From Musa acuminata AAA Group (taxonomy: Eukaryota; Streptophyta; Magnoliopsida; Zingiberales; Musaceae), in NCBI RefSeq assembly GCF_036884655.1, contig NC_088347.1, positions 10,346,001-10,410,000 of the forward strand: 64,000 nt of DNA, given 5' to 3'. How positions within the stretch are numbered: the first letter of the stretch is position 1; each line of letters begins with the position of its first letter. Below, piece by piece: positions 9,985 to 20,090 of this stretch. The notes below the pieces were generated by a model, which searched no databases, was not told the origin of the DNA, and saw only the letters and a program-made list of their open reading frames with translations. The translations under genes were made by a program, and so were the position numbers.

Positions 9985-10140
9985 AGGAGTCTTGACTAGG
10001 AGTTGGTTAGAAGTAAGAGTCTTAAATAAGAGTCCTATTAGGAGTTAGGGTTTAGAAGCCCTATAAATAGCCATGTATTCCTTCTCTTTTAATAAGCAAT
10101 AGATGAATCTTTTCTGCTGGGATCCAGTGCTTTAGTGCTT

Positions 10141-12092
10141 CATCAAAGGGAGAAGTATACATCATAACATTTTGCTTGCTAATGACTTGGTCAAAGATTT
10201 GCATTCAAAAGCAAGAGGGACAAAATTATGTTTAAAAGCCTTTGATTCAGTAAATAGGAAATTTATCTATAAGATGCTCCTCGATATGAACTTCCCACAG
10301 CAATGGGTTAATTGGATTCAATCTTGCCTGGAAACTCCAAAGTTTTCGATACTCTTTAATGGCTCACCTATTGGTTTTTTTGGGAGCACGAATGGCATCC
10401 GACAAGGTGATCCACTCTCTCCATATCTCTTTACTATTGCGATGGAAGGACTTAGCTGTATGTTGGAACATGCAGTCTTAAATAGCAGCATTAAGGTACC
10501 CAATGCTGGCTCTATTCATATATCACATATAACATTTGCAGATGATTTACTTATCTTTCTCCAAAATGATCCAACTTCAGTAAAGAACCTGGCTACTATT
10601 ATGAATGACTTTGGTATGGTTTCTGGACTTCAGTTAAATCATGCTAAAAGTAAAGTATATATGAGCCCTTACGTTGAGGATAAGGTCTTTATTACATAAT
10701 CTTTGGGGGTTAGTGAGGGAAGCCTGCCAGTTCCTTATTTGGGTCTCCCGCTTATATCCACAGGCATTCACAAAACCCACTGTCAGCCTATCCTGCAAAA
10801 AATAAATAATAAAATTTCTTCTTAGAAAAATAGGCTTCTATCAAAAGTAGGACGACTCGAACTCATCCGTTCTGTATTGCACTCCTACTCTATATATTGG
10901 TGTAATGCATTTCTTCTGCCTGCTGGACTTCTCCAAGATATTGAACGGTTATTAATGAACTTCTTCTAGAATGACACAAATGACAAGGCAATGCATATGG
11001 TAAATTTGGATAGCATTTGCAAACCGAAAGATGAAGGGGGGCTAAACTTGAGAAATACTAGAGATTGGAATCAAGCATGCCTGGTACAACAACTGTGGGA
11101 TCTTTTGCAAAACAAATGTTCCTTATGGTCACAATGGGTTTCTGCTAGGTATCTTTCAAAGGAATCAATCTGGGAAATTTCAACAAGAACATACCACTCT
11201 GTAGCTTGGAAAGGAATTTTAAAGGCAAGGAATTGGCTAATCAAACACATTTCTTATGCAATCTCTTCTAGAACTAGTGCTAATATGTGGTACGATCCTT
11301 GGGTGAATGGGAAGAGTATATTTCAATTATATGACGATAGAATACGAAAAGATCTTGTGGCTCCCAAAGATTGGAAGATTTCCGAGTTCATTGCTAACGG
11401 TACCTGGTGTCTCCCTAATCATATTTCTCCCGAAATGTTATCACTTTGGCCGACTATCAAAGCTATTCCAATCAGGAATAACTCTTCAAATATACTTATT
11501 TGGCCTCATGACAATGGCAAATTTAGTGCCACATCCGCATGGAATCAAATTAGACGAAGAAATAACAAGTGGGTCCCAAGCAGTTGGACATGGGATCGAC
11601 CGGGATCACAAAGACACTCCTTATGTACATGGCAGGCCCTTCTCAATAAACTACCTACAATAGACAATATGAAAAGAAGAGATCTATCATGTTAACCGAT
11701 GCTCCTTTTGTTTGCAACAAGAAGAAACTGTTGACCACCTCTATTTTGCTTGTGATTATACAAAATGGATATGGAAGGAGATTCTCCAGTGATTTGAACT
11801 CAATAGACTGCCGCAACCAAACTTGCACCAAGAACTAGGCGACCTCATGCAATATTTCTCAAGAAAAGAGCCTCTTACACAACTAGCAAATGTTACTTTC
11901 AGATGCGCTATTTGGGGGATGTGGAAGGAGAGATATAATAGAATCTTTGAAGGTCAACACACAAACAATGCTCAGCTCTTGAAAGAGATTATTAGAGACT
12001 CAAGATCCTGTATGGAGCATGATCTCAAAACCGAGCACTTCACCCGAAGAGAAAAAGTTTTTTTTATCAAATTTAATTTTGCTATTAGCTAA
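10141..12092 (+). pseudogene. LINE-B ORF2: RT to C-terminus
   Basis: It starts at GRSIHHNILLAND in the RT domain. Visible motifs are GIRQGDPLSPYLF, the catalytic FADD at about 10537-10548, the thumb region, the zinc-binding RT segment near 11695-11780 and the C-terminus ending IKFNFAIS at 12092. A 15-base deletion around 10231 removes KADLR-type residues of RT motif A. In-frame or frame-changing damage includes a stop at 10697-10699, TAGs near 10825 and 10968, and a shift near 11690. This was the LINE replicase; the copy is dead. Confidence 0.8.
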
Positions 12093-12271
12093 AGATCTTG
12101 TGAATGATGCCAAATAATATACCCACAGGTAGTTATAATGTACAGCATGTGTAGTCATAACTATCGCATTCGCACTCTATGAGTTACTTGGCTTTGTCTA
12201 TGACTTTTATAGATAAATCTATTTGTAGAAACTTAACACATAATCAATTTACTTTTACTTACCAAAAAAAA
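12093..12271 (+). other. LINE 3' UTR and poly-A tail (LINE-B)
   Basis: The roughly 170 bp 3' UTR common to the family ends TTTACTTTTACTTACC followed by the A tail. The last 100 or so bases are the most conserved part across all copies and are probably what the LINE RT recognises. Confidence 0.75.
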
Positions 12272-12393
12272 AATCTTTTCTGCAGCCTTTGAGCAGCAAC
12301 TTGGAGGGAGGAACCCCTATAGAGTTCTAAGGAGGTCGATCCCCTAAAGAGATCAACACCAAGTTTAGAATCTGCAAGGGTTCTAACACATGG

Positions 12394-15093
12394 ATCCCCC
12401 CTTACATTTTATGTCAAAAGCTCAAAGCCTGTAAAGCAGCACTAAAGGAGTGGAATACAAATACCTTTGGCAATATTACCACCAGAGTTCAATTTTGCAA
12501 AAAGGAACTAATGTCATTGCAACATGAGCTGCAACTTCAGCCAATTGATGAGAATATTATTTACAAAGAAACAGAAGCCAGAAATAACTTCATGCAATCC
12601 TTAAAACAGGAGGAAAGTTTTGCAAAACAGAAATCTCCACAACATTGGCTTACACTAGGGGATTCCAATACTGAATTTTTCTATGCTTCAATTGCTACTC
12701 GAAGGGCTATTAATAGTATCAGCAAATGCAGAGACAAAGATGATAATCTTATTGAGAATTTAGATGAGGTCAGAGCAATTTTTTTATTCCTTACTCAATC
12801 AAGCTGGGAAACCTAATAACATTCATGTGGAGCCGACTAGAAAACTTGATTCGGAAGCTATTTCAATCCTCAATGCCCCAATTACAGATGACGAAATTGT
12901 ATGTGTTGTCTTTAAGTCACCAAAGCACAAAAGCCCAGGTCCAGATGGATTTCCAGCTGAATTTTTCCAAACTGCTTGGTATATTATTGGAAATGATGTG
13001 ATCAAGGCTTGCCAACATTTTTTCTCTTCAGGTCATATTCTTAGAGAGATGAATTGCACTTTTATTTCTATAATTCCAAGAATGCAGGGGCTGATTCACT
13101 AGAGGACTATCGACCCATATCATTATGCAACTTTATTTACAAGATAATCTCAAAAGTATTGGCAAATAGAATGCAAAAGGTAATACATAAGATCATTAGC
13201 CCAAATCAAGCTGCTTTAATCAAAGGGAGAAGTATACATCATAACATTTTACTTGCTAATGACTTGGTCAAAGATTTGCACTAAAAAACAAGAGGGACAA
13301 AAATCTGTTTTAAAGCTGATTTACGGAAAGCCTTTGATTCAGTTAATAGGAAATTTATCTATAAGATGCTCCTCGATATGAACTTCCCACAGCAATGGGT
13401 TAATTGGATTCAATCTTGCCTGGAAACTTCAAAGTTTTCGATACTCTTTAATGGCTCACCTATTGGTTTTTTTGGGAGCACGAATGGCATCCGACAAGAT
13501 GATCCACTCTCTCCGTATCTCTTTACTATTGCGATGGAAGGACTTAGCAGTATGTTGGAACACGCAGTCTTAAATGGCAGCATTAAGGTACCCATTGCAG
13601 GCTCTATTCATATATCACACATAACATTTGCAGATGATTTACTTATCTTTCTCCAAAATGATCCAACTTTAGTAAAGAACCTGGCTACTATTATGAATGA
13701 CTTTGATATGTTTTCTGGACTTCAGTTAAATCATGCGAAAAGTAAAGTATATATGAGCCCTTACGTTGAGGATAAGGTCTTTATTGCACAAACTTTGGGG
13801 GTTAGTGAGGGAAGCCTGCCAGTTCCTTATTTGGGTCTCCCGCTCATATCCACAAGCATTTACAAAACCCACTATCTGCCTATCCTGCAAAAGATAAAGA
13901 AAAAAATTTCTTCTTGGAAAAATAGGCTTCTATCAAAAGCAGGACGACTCGAACTCAGACGACTCGAACTCTTCTACCTGCTGGACTTCTCCAAGATATT
14001 AAACGGTTATTAATGAACTTCTTCTGGAATGACACAAATGATAAGGCAATGCATATGGTAAATTGGGATAGAATTTTCAAACCGAAATATGAAGGGGGGC
14101 TAAACTTGAGAAATACTAGAGATTGGAATCAAGCAAGCCTGGTACAGCAATTGTGGGATATTTTGTAAAACAAATGTTCCTTATGGTCATAATGAGTTTC
14201 TGCTAGGTATCTTTCAAAGGAATCAATCTGGGAAATTTCAACAAGAACATACCACTCTACTGCTTAGAAAGGAATTTTAAAGGCAAGGAATTGACTAATC
14301 AAATACATTTCTTATGCAATCTCTTTTGGAACTAGTACTAATATGTGGTACGATCCTTGAGTGAACGGGAAGAGTATATTTCAATTATATGACGACAGAA
14401 TACGGAAAGATCTTAGGGCTCTCAAACATTGGACGGTTTCGGAGTTCATTGCTAATGGTACATGGTGTCTCCATAGTCCTATTTCTCCCGAAATGTTATC
14501 ACTTTGGCTGCCTATCATAGCTATTCCAATCAGGAACAACTCTTCAGGTATACTTATTTGGCCTCATGACAATGGAAAATTTAGTTCCACATCCGATTGG
14601 AATCAAATTAGGCAAAGAAATAACAAGTCGGTCCCAAGCAGTGGGACATGGGATCGACCGGGATCACAAAGACATTCCTTATGTACATGGTAGGCCCTTC
14701 TCAATAAACTACCTACAATAGACAATATGAAAAGAAGAGGTATCTATCATGTTACCCGATGCTCCCTTTGTATGCAACAAGAAGAAACTGTTGACCACCT
14801 CTATTTTACTTGTGATATGGAAGGCGATTCTCCAGTGATTTGAACTCAATAGACTGCCGCAACCAAACTTGCACCAAGAACTAGGCGACCTCATGCAATG
14901 TTTTTCAAGAAAAGGGCCTCTCACAGAACTAGCAAATGTTACTTTTAGATGCGCTATTTGGTGGATGTGGAAGGAGAGATGTAACAGAATTTTTGAATGT
15001 CAACACACAAACAATGCTCAGCTCTTGAAAGAGATTATTAGAGACTCAAGATCCTGTATGGAGCATAATCTCAAAACCGAGCACTTTAACTAA
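12394..15093 (+). pseudogene. LINE-A ORF2, second part: RT to C-terminus
   Basis: This continues the ORF2 broken at 6972. It has the linker (QHWLTLGDSNTEFF), the start of RT (SPGPDGFPAEFF), GRSIHHNILLAND, motif A KADLRKAFDSV after a TAA at 13282-13284, a mutated GIRQDDPLSPYLF (Gly to Asp), the catalytic FADD near 13629-13640, and a C-terminal segment ending TEHFN at 15093. Frameshifts occur near 12770-12800 and 13080, a small duplication (CGACTCGAACTCAGACGACTCGAACTC-type) with deletion near 13960, and several stops between 14160 and 14360. It is the most decayed LINE in the window, which fits its being an early host for later insertions. Confidence 0.8.
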
Positions 15094-15356
15094 AGAGAAA
15101 AATATATTTTTATCAAATTTAATTTTACTATTAGCTAAAAATCTTGGGAATGATAATGTACCCACAGGTAGTTTTGATATAACTGGATAAATATTTTCTA
15201 TGTTGACTATAATTGGGAGTTATAGTCTACAGCATGTGTAGTCATAACTATCGTATTCGCACTCTCTGAGTTACTTGACTTTGTCTATCACTTGTATAGA
15301 TAAAGCTATTTGTAGAAACTTTACACATAATCAATTTACTTTTACTTACCAAAAAA
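15094..15356 (+). other. LINE-A 3' UTR and A tail
   Basis: This 3' UTR has about 60 extra bases (TTTTGATATAACTGGATAAA and following) compared with LINE-B. The same longer form occurs in LINE-D, LINE-F, LINE-E and the 62 kb copies, so the family has at least two 3' UTR subtypes. Confidence 0.7.
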
Positions 15357-15882
15357 GAATACTTACCTAAACGTCTGTTTCAAATGAGCCTATAGATGCT
15401 GCAGAACAGGGATCAAAATTTCTGACCTTTCGATACTAATTTACCGATAAGTCCTTGTTGGAAATTCTGATTTATACCAAATTGACTTCATTCGAAACTA
15501 GACTTGTAAATCGTTCTTTTGACAAGCTAGACTTGTAAAACTAGATTAAAAAATTTGGAATTGAAATACCTATCCTATTATCTGTTGAATCAGACCCTAT
15601 GAATTCTACAAAACAGTGATTTTGTTTTTGACCTTGTGTTACCAAATCAAAGGTAACTCCTTATTGGAAACCATGATTTATACGAAGTTTATTTCATCAG
15701 AAAATAGATTGATATATCTTTCAACAATAGCCTTCTTGAGGGTATTGGAGCATAATTGATAATCTGAAGTATTTATCCAATGTGCCTCTCGAATTCTGTC
15801 AGAAATCGAGCTTTGATCGATTTCGCGTCTTCTGTTTTCATTTGTTTGGAAATAGATTTTATTCAGTTCCCTTCACTCAATT
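15357..15882 (+). repeat. Gypsy-C 5' LTR, first visible segment
   Basis: It starts GAATACTTACCTAAACG right after the LINE-A tail and matches 60905-60971 and 61493-61563 of the 3' LTR. It holds no coding region. It ends at the LINE-D target CTTCACTCAATT. Confidence 0.8.
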
Positions 15883-16654
15883 ATTTTTTTGGTAAGTAAA
15901 AGTAAATTAATTATGTGTAAAGTTTCTACAAATAGCTTTATCTATACAAGTCATAGACAAAGCCAATTAACTCAAAGAGTGCGAATGTGATAGTTATGAC
16001 TACACATGCTGTAGACTATAACTCCTAAATATAGTCAACATAGAAAATGTTTATCCAGATATATCAAAACTACCTGTGGGTACATAATTTGGCATCATTC
16101 CCATGATCTTTAGCTAATAGCAAAATTAAATTTGATAAAAATATCTTTTTCTCTTTGGGTAAAGTGCTCCGTTTTGAAATCTTGCTCCATACAGGATCTT
16201 GAGTCTCTAATAATCTCTTTCAAATGCTGAGCAGTGTTTGTGCATTGACATTCAAAGATTCTGTTACATCTCTCCTTCCATATCCACCAAATAGCGCATC
16301 TGAAAGTAACCTTTGTTAGTTGTGTGAGAGGCCCTTTTCTTGAGAAACATTGCATGAGGTCGCCTAGTTCTTGGTGCAAGTTTGGTTATGGCAGTCTATT
16401 GAGTTCAAATCGCTGGAGAATCTCTTTCCATATTCATTTTGTATAATCACAAGCAAAATAGAGGTGGTCAATAGTTTTTTCTTGTTTCATACAAAGGGAG
16501 CATCGGTTAACATGATAGATACCTCTTCTTTTCATATTGTCTATTGTAGGTAGTTTATTGAGAAGGGCCTGTCATGTACATAAGAAATGTCTTTGTGATC
16601 CCGGTCGATCTCATGTCCAATTGCTTGGGACCCACTTGTTATTTCTCATATAGT
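15883..16654 (-). mobile_element. LINE-D: 5'-truncated LINE in the Gypsy-C LTR
   Basis: It begins with poly-T and the antisense 3' UTR and ends at about 16645 in the zinc-binding RT region, with 8 or so unmatched bases (CATATAGT) at the junction. The 12 bp TSD CTTCACTCAATT is at 15871-15882 and 16655-16666. The C-terminal ORF2 piece at 16110-16379 (ending IKFNFAIS) is open. Confidence 0.88.
16110..16640 (-). pseudogene. LINE-D ORF2 C-terminal fragment
   Basis: The minus-strand frame encodes the C-terminal 89 residues of ORF2 (LHQELGDLMQCFSRKG to IKFNFAIS), preceded by the zinc-binding RT segment in a broken frame. It lacks endonuclease and RT and is only a truncated tail. Confidence 0.75.
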
Positions 16655-16666
16655 CTTCACTCAATT

Positions 16667-17057
16667 GTGGCTTATATTAATGCTTGAATTCTCATTTTCT
16701 CTTGTCTATAAATTATTTTCATTCCTGAATATATTGTGTAACATTTATGCTATATCACATTGACTTATATAGGCACATGTATATCCCATTGTTTCGCATT
16801 TGCTTTCGATATGTGCCTATTCTAGTTTCATTCCTCTGGATATCGAATTCATCTAACCTTCTTATTTGAATTTAGTTGTATGTGATTGCTTAGATTCCAT
16901 GTGTGCCCTTGCTTTCATTTCCTTTCAAATCTGAATACAATGGTGAAAGATTATTGCTTATTTCTTATTGACTCGTGAAGGCACATGTACGTTTTGTTGT
17001 TCCGCGTGTGCTTCCGATATGTGCTATTCATTGTTTATACTTTTCTTTTGTACTCTG
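16667..17057 (+). repeat. Gypsy-C 5' LTR, second segment
   Basis: It continues the LTR after LINE-D and ends TACTCTG at the Copia-2 insertion. Within it GGCACATGTAY and a GCTTYCGATATGTGC-type string each recur about 230 bases apart (16771-16825 and 16980-17025), a diverged internal repeat. Confidence 0.7.
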
Positions 17058-18222
17058 TGTTAGGATCGGAGCGGCACTAAGAGGGGGGGGGGGGGGGGTG
17101 AATTAGTGCAGCGGATTAAAACTTCGGTTTTAGAAAAAATTTTCGTACGATAAGAATGGAACTTGAAAAGCTTAACTTGAAAGCGTATTCTTAAAGTTGT
17201 GCAGCAAGGTAATAAGGAACTAAAGCATGTGAGAAGGTTTGCAGTAATGTAAATAGCAATAATGAAATGCAAACTAGAGATTACGCTGATTTTAGAGTGG
17301 TTCGGTCAAATGACCTACATCCACTTGCGAGGACCCTCTTCGATGAGGCTCCCACCTTCCACTAGCAAATCTCTTGAAATGGAAGGGTAAATACCCCTCT
17401 TACAACCTTTTACAAGCAGTTCAACCTCTTACAAATTTTCAATAAGAAAGAAGGAGGAGAACTCTCTAGCAAATTGAAAACAAGACTTGCTAAGACTTTC
17501 TAAGACTTTTCTCTCAATCAAATACTTCTCAAAAGTTGTAATCTCAGCTGAGATTTGAGGAGTATTTATAGGCCTCAAGAGGATTCAAATTCGGGCTCCA
17601 AAATTTGAATTCTCTTTGGGTTCCCGATGATGGCGGTGCCACCGCCCCGCGCTCGGGTGCTGGACGGTGCAACCGCCCAGCCCAGGAGGTGTCACCGCCT
17701 GGCTCTACGGTTCACTGGTTTGGCTTAATTTTAGCCCAAACCAAATCTGACTTTGGGCCCAGTTGGCCCCTAACCAGGATATAGGATTATCTCTTAATCC
17801 TAATCCTAATTACAAGTGAACTACATAACAAAACACATCCTAAGCAAGTTTTCAACCGTGAACGTCGAGTCTTGTTCCGGCGAGCTTTCCGACGAACTTT
17901 CTTCCGACGGACTCCCATCAAGCTCCCGAACTTGTGATGACTTTAACGAGTAGCCGAGCCTTCTCGGTGATCTCCGTGAACCTCCGACAATCTCTTCGGC
18001 GAACTTCCGAAAATTCCGATAGGTTCCCGATTTCTTCTTGGTTGGTTCCGGCAACATCTCTGACGATTCTTCGGACTCTTAAACGTCCATCGAACTTGAC
18101 TCCGGTATCCTTGTTTTATGTTTTCTGGTTATCATAGTTAATCCTACACACTTAACTTAATAATATGGATTAGATCAATTAACCCACCAATTGATTATAT
18201 CATCAAAATCCGAGATTCAACA
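17058..18222 (-). repeat. Copia-2 3' LTR
   Basis: 1,165 bp, from TGTTAGGATCGGAG to CGAGATTCAACA in plus-strand reading. It contains a run of about 17 G from 17081, a TATA box on the minus strand at 17563-17570, the palindrome ATCTCAGCTGAGAT at 17541-17554 just downstream of it, and three CGGTG...ACCGCC inverted repeats at 17632-17699. ORFs within it are chance. Confidence 0.88.
17563..17570 (-). promoter_or_regulatory. TATA box of Copia-2 3' LTR
   Basis: Minus strand TATAAATA, with the same site at 39204-39211 in the other LTR. The perfect palindrome ATCTCAGCTGAGAT follows 9 bases downstream in both. Confidence 0.65.
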
Positions 18223-18236
18223 ATCTCCCCCTTTTT
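18223..18236 (-). other. Copia-2 polypurine tract
   Basis: Minus strand AAAAAGGGGGAGAT lies directly against the 3' LTR, the expected primer for plus-strand DNA synthesis. Confidence 0.8.
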
Positions 18237-18642
18237 GATGATGACAATCAATTGATGACGGAGTTAAACATAACTCTCCTTATCTATATGCCATATTATT
18301 AGAAGATAAAAACACTTGAATTCCATCACATTGGATTCAAGCATAACCCGATAAGTTCTAACCGTAGAGCTTATCGTGATCCTCATTAAACAATAGTAAG
18401 TACGAAACTTCGATGAAAATCATAAGTTAAATGAAAAGAGACAAATTTTACTACGACAGAAGATAAAGATTTTCAAAATAAATTTTATGATATAGATGTA
18501 AGGCATGCTTTCAATATGATTAATCAATCTTGTGATATTTTCAAGGATTTTGCAAGGCATATAAGACATTCATATCACACAAGTTTTTGTAATTCATATA
18601 AGTCAAGCTATCATTATGGTGTAAGTCATCACTTAGTCATCA

Positions 18643-18661
18643 CTTCTCCCCCTTTGTCATC
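18643..18661 (-). other. Second polypurine tract of Copia-2
   Basis: Minus strand GATGACAAAGGGGGAGAAG lies 420 bases upstream of the main tract. Extra polypurine tracts are known in SIRE-type elements. The remaining sequence at 18237-18895 is non-coding. Confidence 0.6.
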
Positions 18662-18895
18662 AACAAAAAGAGACAAGCCGGCTAATTTATGATCATAGAA
18701 AAAAGGTTTAGCATTTAATAGTAAACAAAGTTCATTATTCAAATTTGCCAAAAATAGTTTATCCAAAAGAAATCATCATTTATGCAAATCAAAACAGTAG
18801 TTATCTAAAAGGAAGGATCAATTATCGTTCAATCGATGACAAACTTTGAACTTGTTGTTAAAAGCAAACAGAACCGAATAAAAAGATACATCAAT

Positions 18896-19598
18896 TTAAT
18901 CCTTAGGAGGTAATCCACAGTGCTTATACATGATATCTATTTTTTCATTCATTTGTCGTAGTGTCTTCAAAATTTCAACTTGTTGATTTTGAATTTGTTC
19001 TTGCTGTGATTTGATCTGAGATAGTTCCGCCATTATGAGATCTTCAGAGGAGGAAACAGGAGCTGAAGGTGCTGTGCCAATGGGACTAGGAGGAGGAGAT
19101 TCATTTCCTATAATAATTGGTGTTTCGGGGTGTTCTATTGGTGGAGGAATTGGATCCGTCCTTCTAGGCTGCCTAACCCATATGTCATTGCTAAAAGTGC
19201 ACCTAAGTCTTTTCAGTAGGTTTTTATTTATTATGTTATATCGATCATTTTGAATAGATTCTTCATCGGGTGGGATGCAAATGTCATAGGCATGAAGAAA
19301 TCTAGTGATTAACCTCCCATATGGCAACATAGTATCTTTAGCCATAATATCCTGCATGTGTTGCCAAATTGAGTACCCAAAACAATTATGCTGACCGGTC
19401 ATAATCCAATACATGGTACTTATCTCTATTTGACTTATTTCATCAAGATGAAATTGTTTGGGGAATATGATGCTTGTGATAATGTGATGAAGAATTTTAG
19501 AGTTGAAGGGCAGTAAGTGTTCACAGCTCTTGGGTAGGAAGTCAAGGTTTCGATTTTCAAAAATTGTTTCTACGGCTTCGGTATAGGTTGCTCCTATT
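18896..19598 (-). pseudogene. Copia-2 envelope-like protein, C-terminal part
   Basis: The minus-strand frame runs from 19598 (shared with the TSD) to the stop at 18896-18898 and encodes about 230 residues. The first part, around HLLPFNSKILHHIITSI and MYWIMTGQHNCFGYSIW, continues the N-terminal fragment at 32259-32645. A proline-rich stretch (IPPPIEHPETP, PPPSPIGTAPSAP) follows, then a Gln/Lys-rich coiled coil SQIKSQQEQIQNQQVEILKT before the end at HCGLPPKD. Placement after RNase H and the coiled coil fit the SIRE third ORF, often called envelope-like. No transmembrane segment is evident. Function is unproven in any plant. Confidence 0.75.
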
Positions 19599-19784
19599 TT
19601 TTTTTTTTATAAGTAAAAGTAAATTGATTATATGTAAAGTTTCTACAAATAGCTTTATATAAACAAGTCATAGACAAAGCCAAGTAACTCATAGAGTGCG
19701 AATGCGATAGTTAGGATTACACATGCTGTAAACAATAACTACCTGTGGGTACATTATTTGGCATAATTTCCAATATCTTTAGCT

Positions 19785-20090
19785 AATAGCAAAATTAAAT
19801 TTGATAAAAATATATTTTTCTCTTCGGGTGAAGTGCTCGGTTTTGAGATCATGCTCCATACAGGATCTTGAGTCTCTAATAATCTCTTTCAAGAGCTGAG
19901 CATTGTTTGTGTGTTGACATTCAAAGATTCTATTACATCTCTCCTTCCACATCCACCAAATAGTGCATCTGAAAGTAACATTTGCCAGTTGTGTAAGAGG
20001 CCCTTTTCTTAAGAAACATTGCATGAGGTCACCTAGTTCTTGGTGCAAGTTTGGTTGCAGTAGTCTATTGAGTTCAAATCGTTGGAGAAT
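19785..20090 (-). pseudogene. LINE-G ORF2 C-terminus
   Basis: The minus-strand C-terminal segment from FELNRL through LHQELGDLMQCFLRKG to IKFNFAIS is open. It joins 28946 across LINE-I, where the TSD AATCGYTGGAGAAT marks the break. Confidence 0.8.

Larger units (their letters stand above)
10118..12271 (+). mobile_element. LINE-B: 5'-truncated LINE in the Gypsy-A1 3' LTR
   Basis: It is flanked by the 12 bp TSD AATCTTTTCTGC at 10106-10117 and 12272-12283 and ends in the family 3' UTR plus poly-A. The first 23 bases (10118-10140) match no other LINE copy and look like filler added at the 5' junction; LINE homology starts at 10141 in the RT region. Confidence 0.9.
6973..12388 (+). mobile_element. 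Gypsy-A1: non-autonomous Ty3-gypsy chromovirus copy
   Basis: Order: 5' LTR 6973-7481, primer site, leader, gag, then a deletion joining gag to the interior of the 3' LTR at 9984/9985. The 3' LTR is split by LINE-B and ends CTAACA at 12388. CATGG flanks both ends (6968-6972 and 12389-12393). All of protease, RT, RNase H and integrase is missing. Sister copies at 44625-58696 and 63256 onward show that the family carries a chromodomain. Confidence 0.88.
9985..12388 (+). repeat. Gypsy-A1 3' LTR, 5'-truncated and split by LINE-B
   Basis: Two pieces, 9985-10117 and 12284-12388, align in order with the sister LTR at 58272-58696. The first 180 or so bases of the LTR were lost in the gag-LTR deletion. 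A TATA box remains at 10061-10070. LINE-B and its TSD copy separate the pieces. Confidence 0.85.
5754..15356 (+). mobile_element. LINE-A: L1-type LINE split by Copia-1 and Gypsy-A1
   Basis: LINE sequence at 5754-6972 covers the end of ORF1 and the ORF2 endonuclease. It stops inside codons for NVNVHG and resumes at 12394 with SPPYIL, exactly where an uninterrupted copy (48300-48310) continues. It ends with the family 3' UTR and a short A tail at 15351-15356. Gypsy-A1 fills the gap with a CATGG TSD at 6968-6972 and 12389-12393. The 5' part of ORF1 lies beyond Copia-1, left of the window. The right flank, GAATACTTACC, is Gypsy-C LTR. Confidence 0.85.

Noticed and set aside
17821..18137. ORF on the minus strand with acidic Ser/Glu-rich composition, also seen at 39466-39687
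   Set aside because: It is within the Copia-2 LTR; its presence twice only reflects the LTR pair, and the second copy has a deletion that changes the protein.
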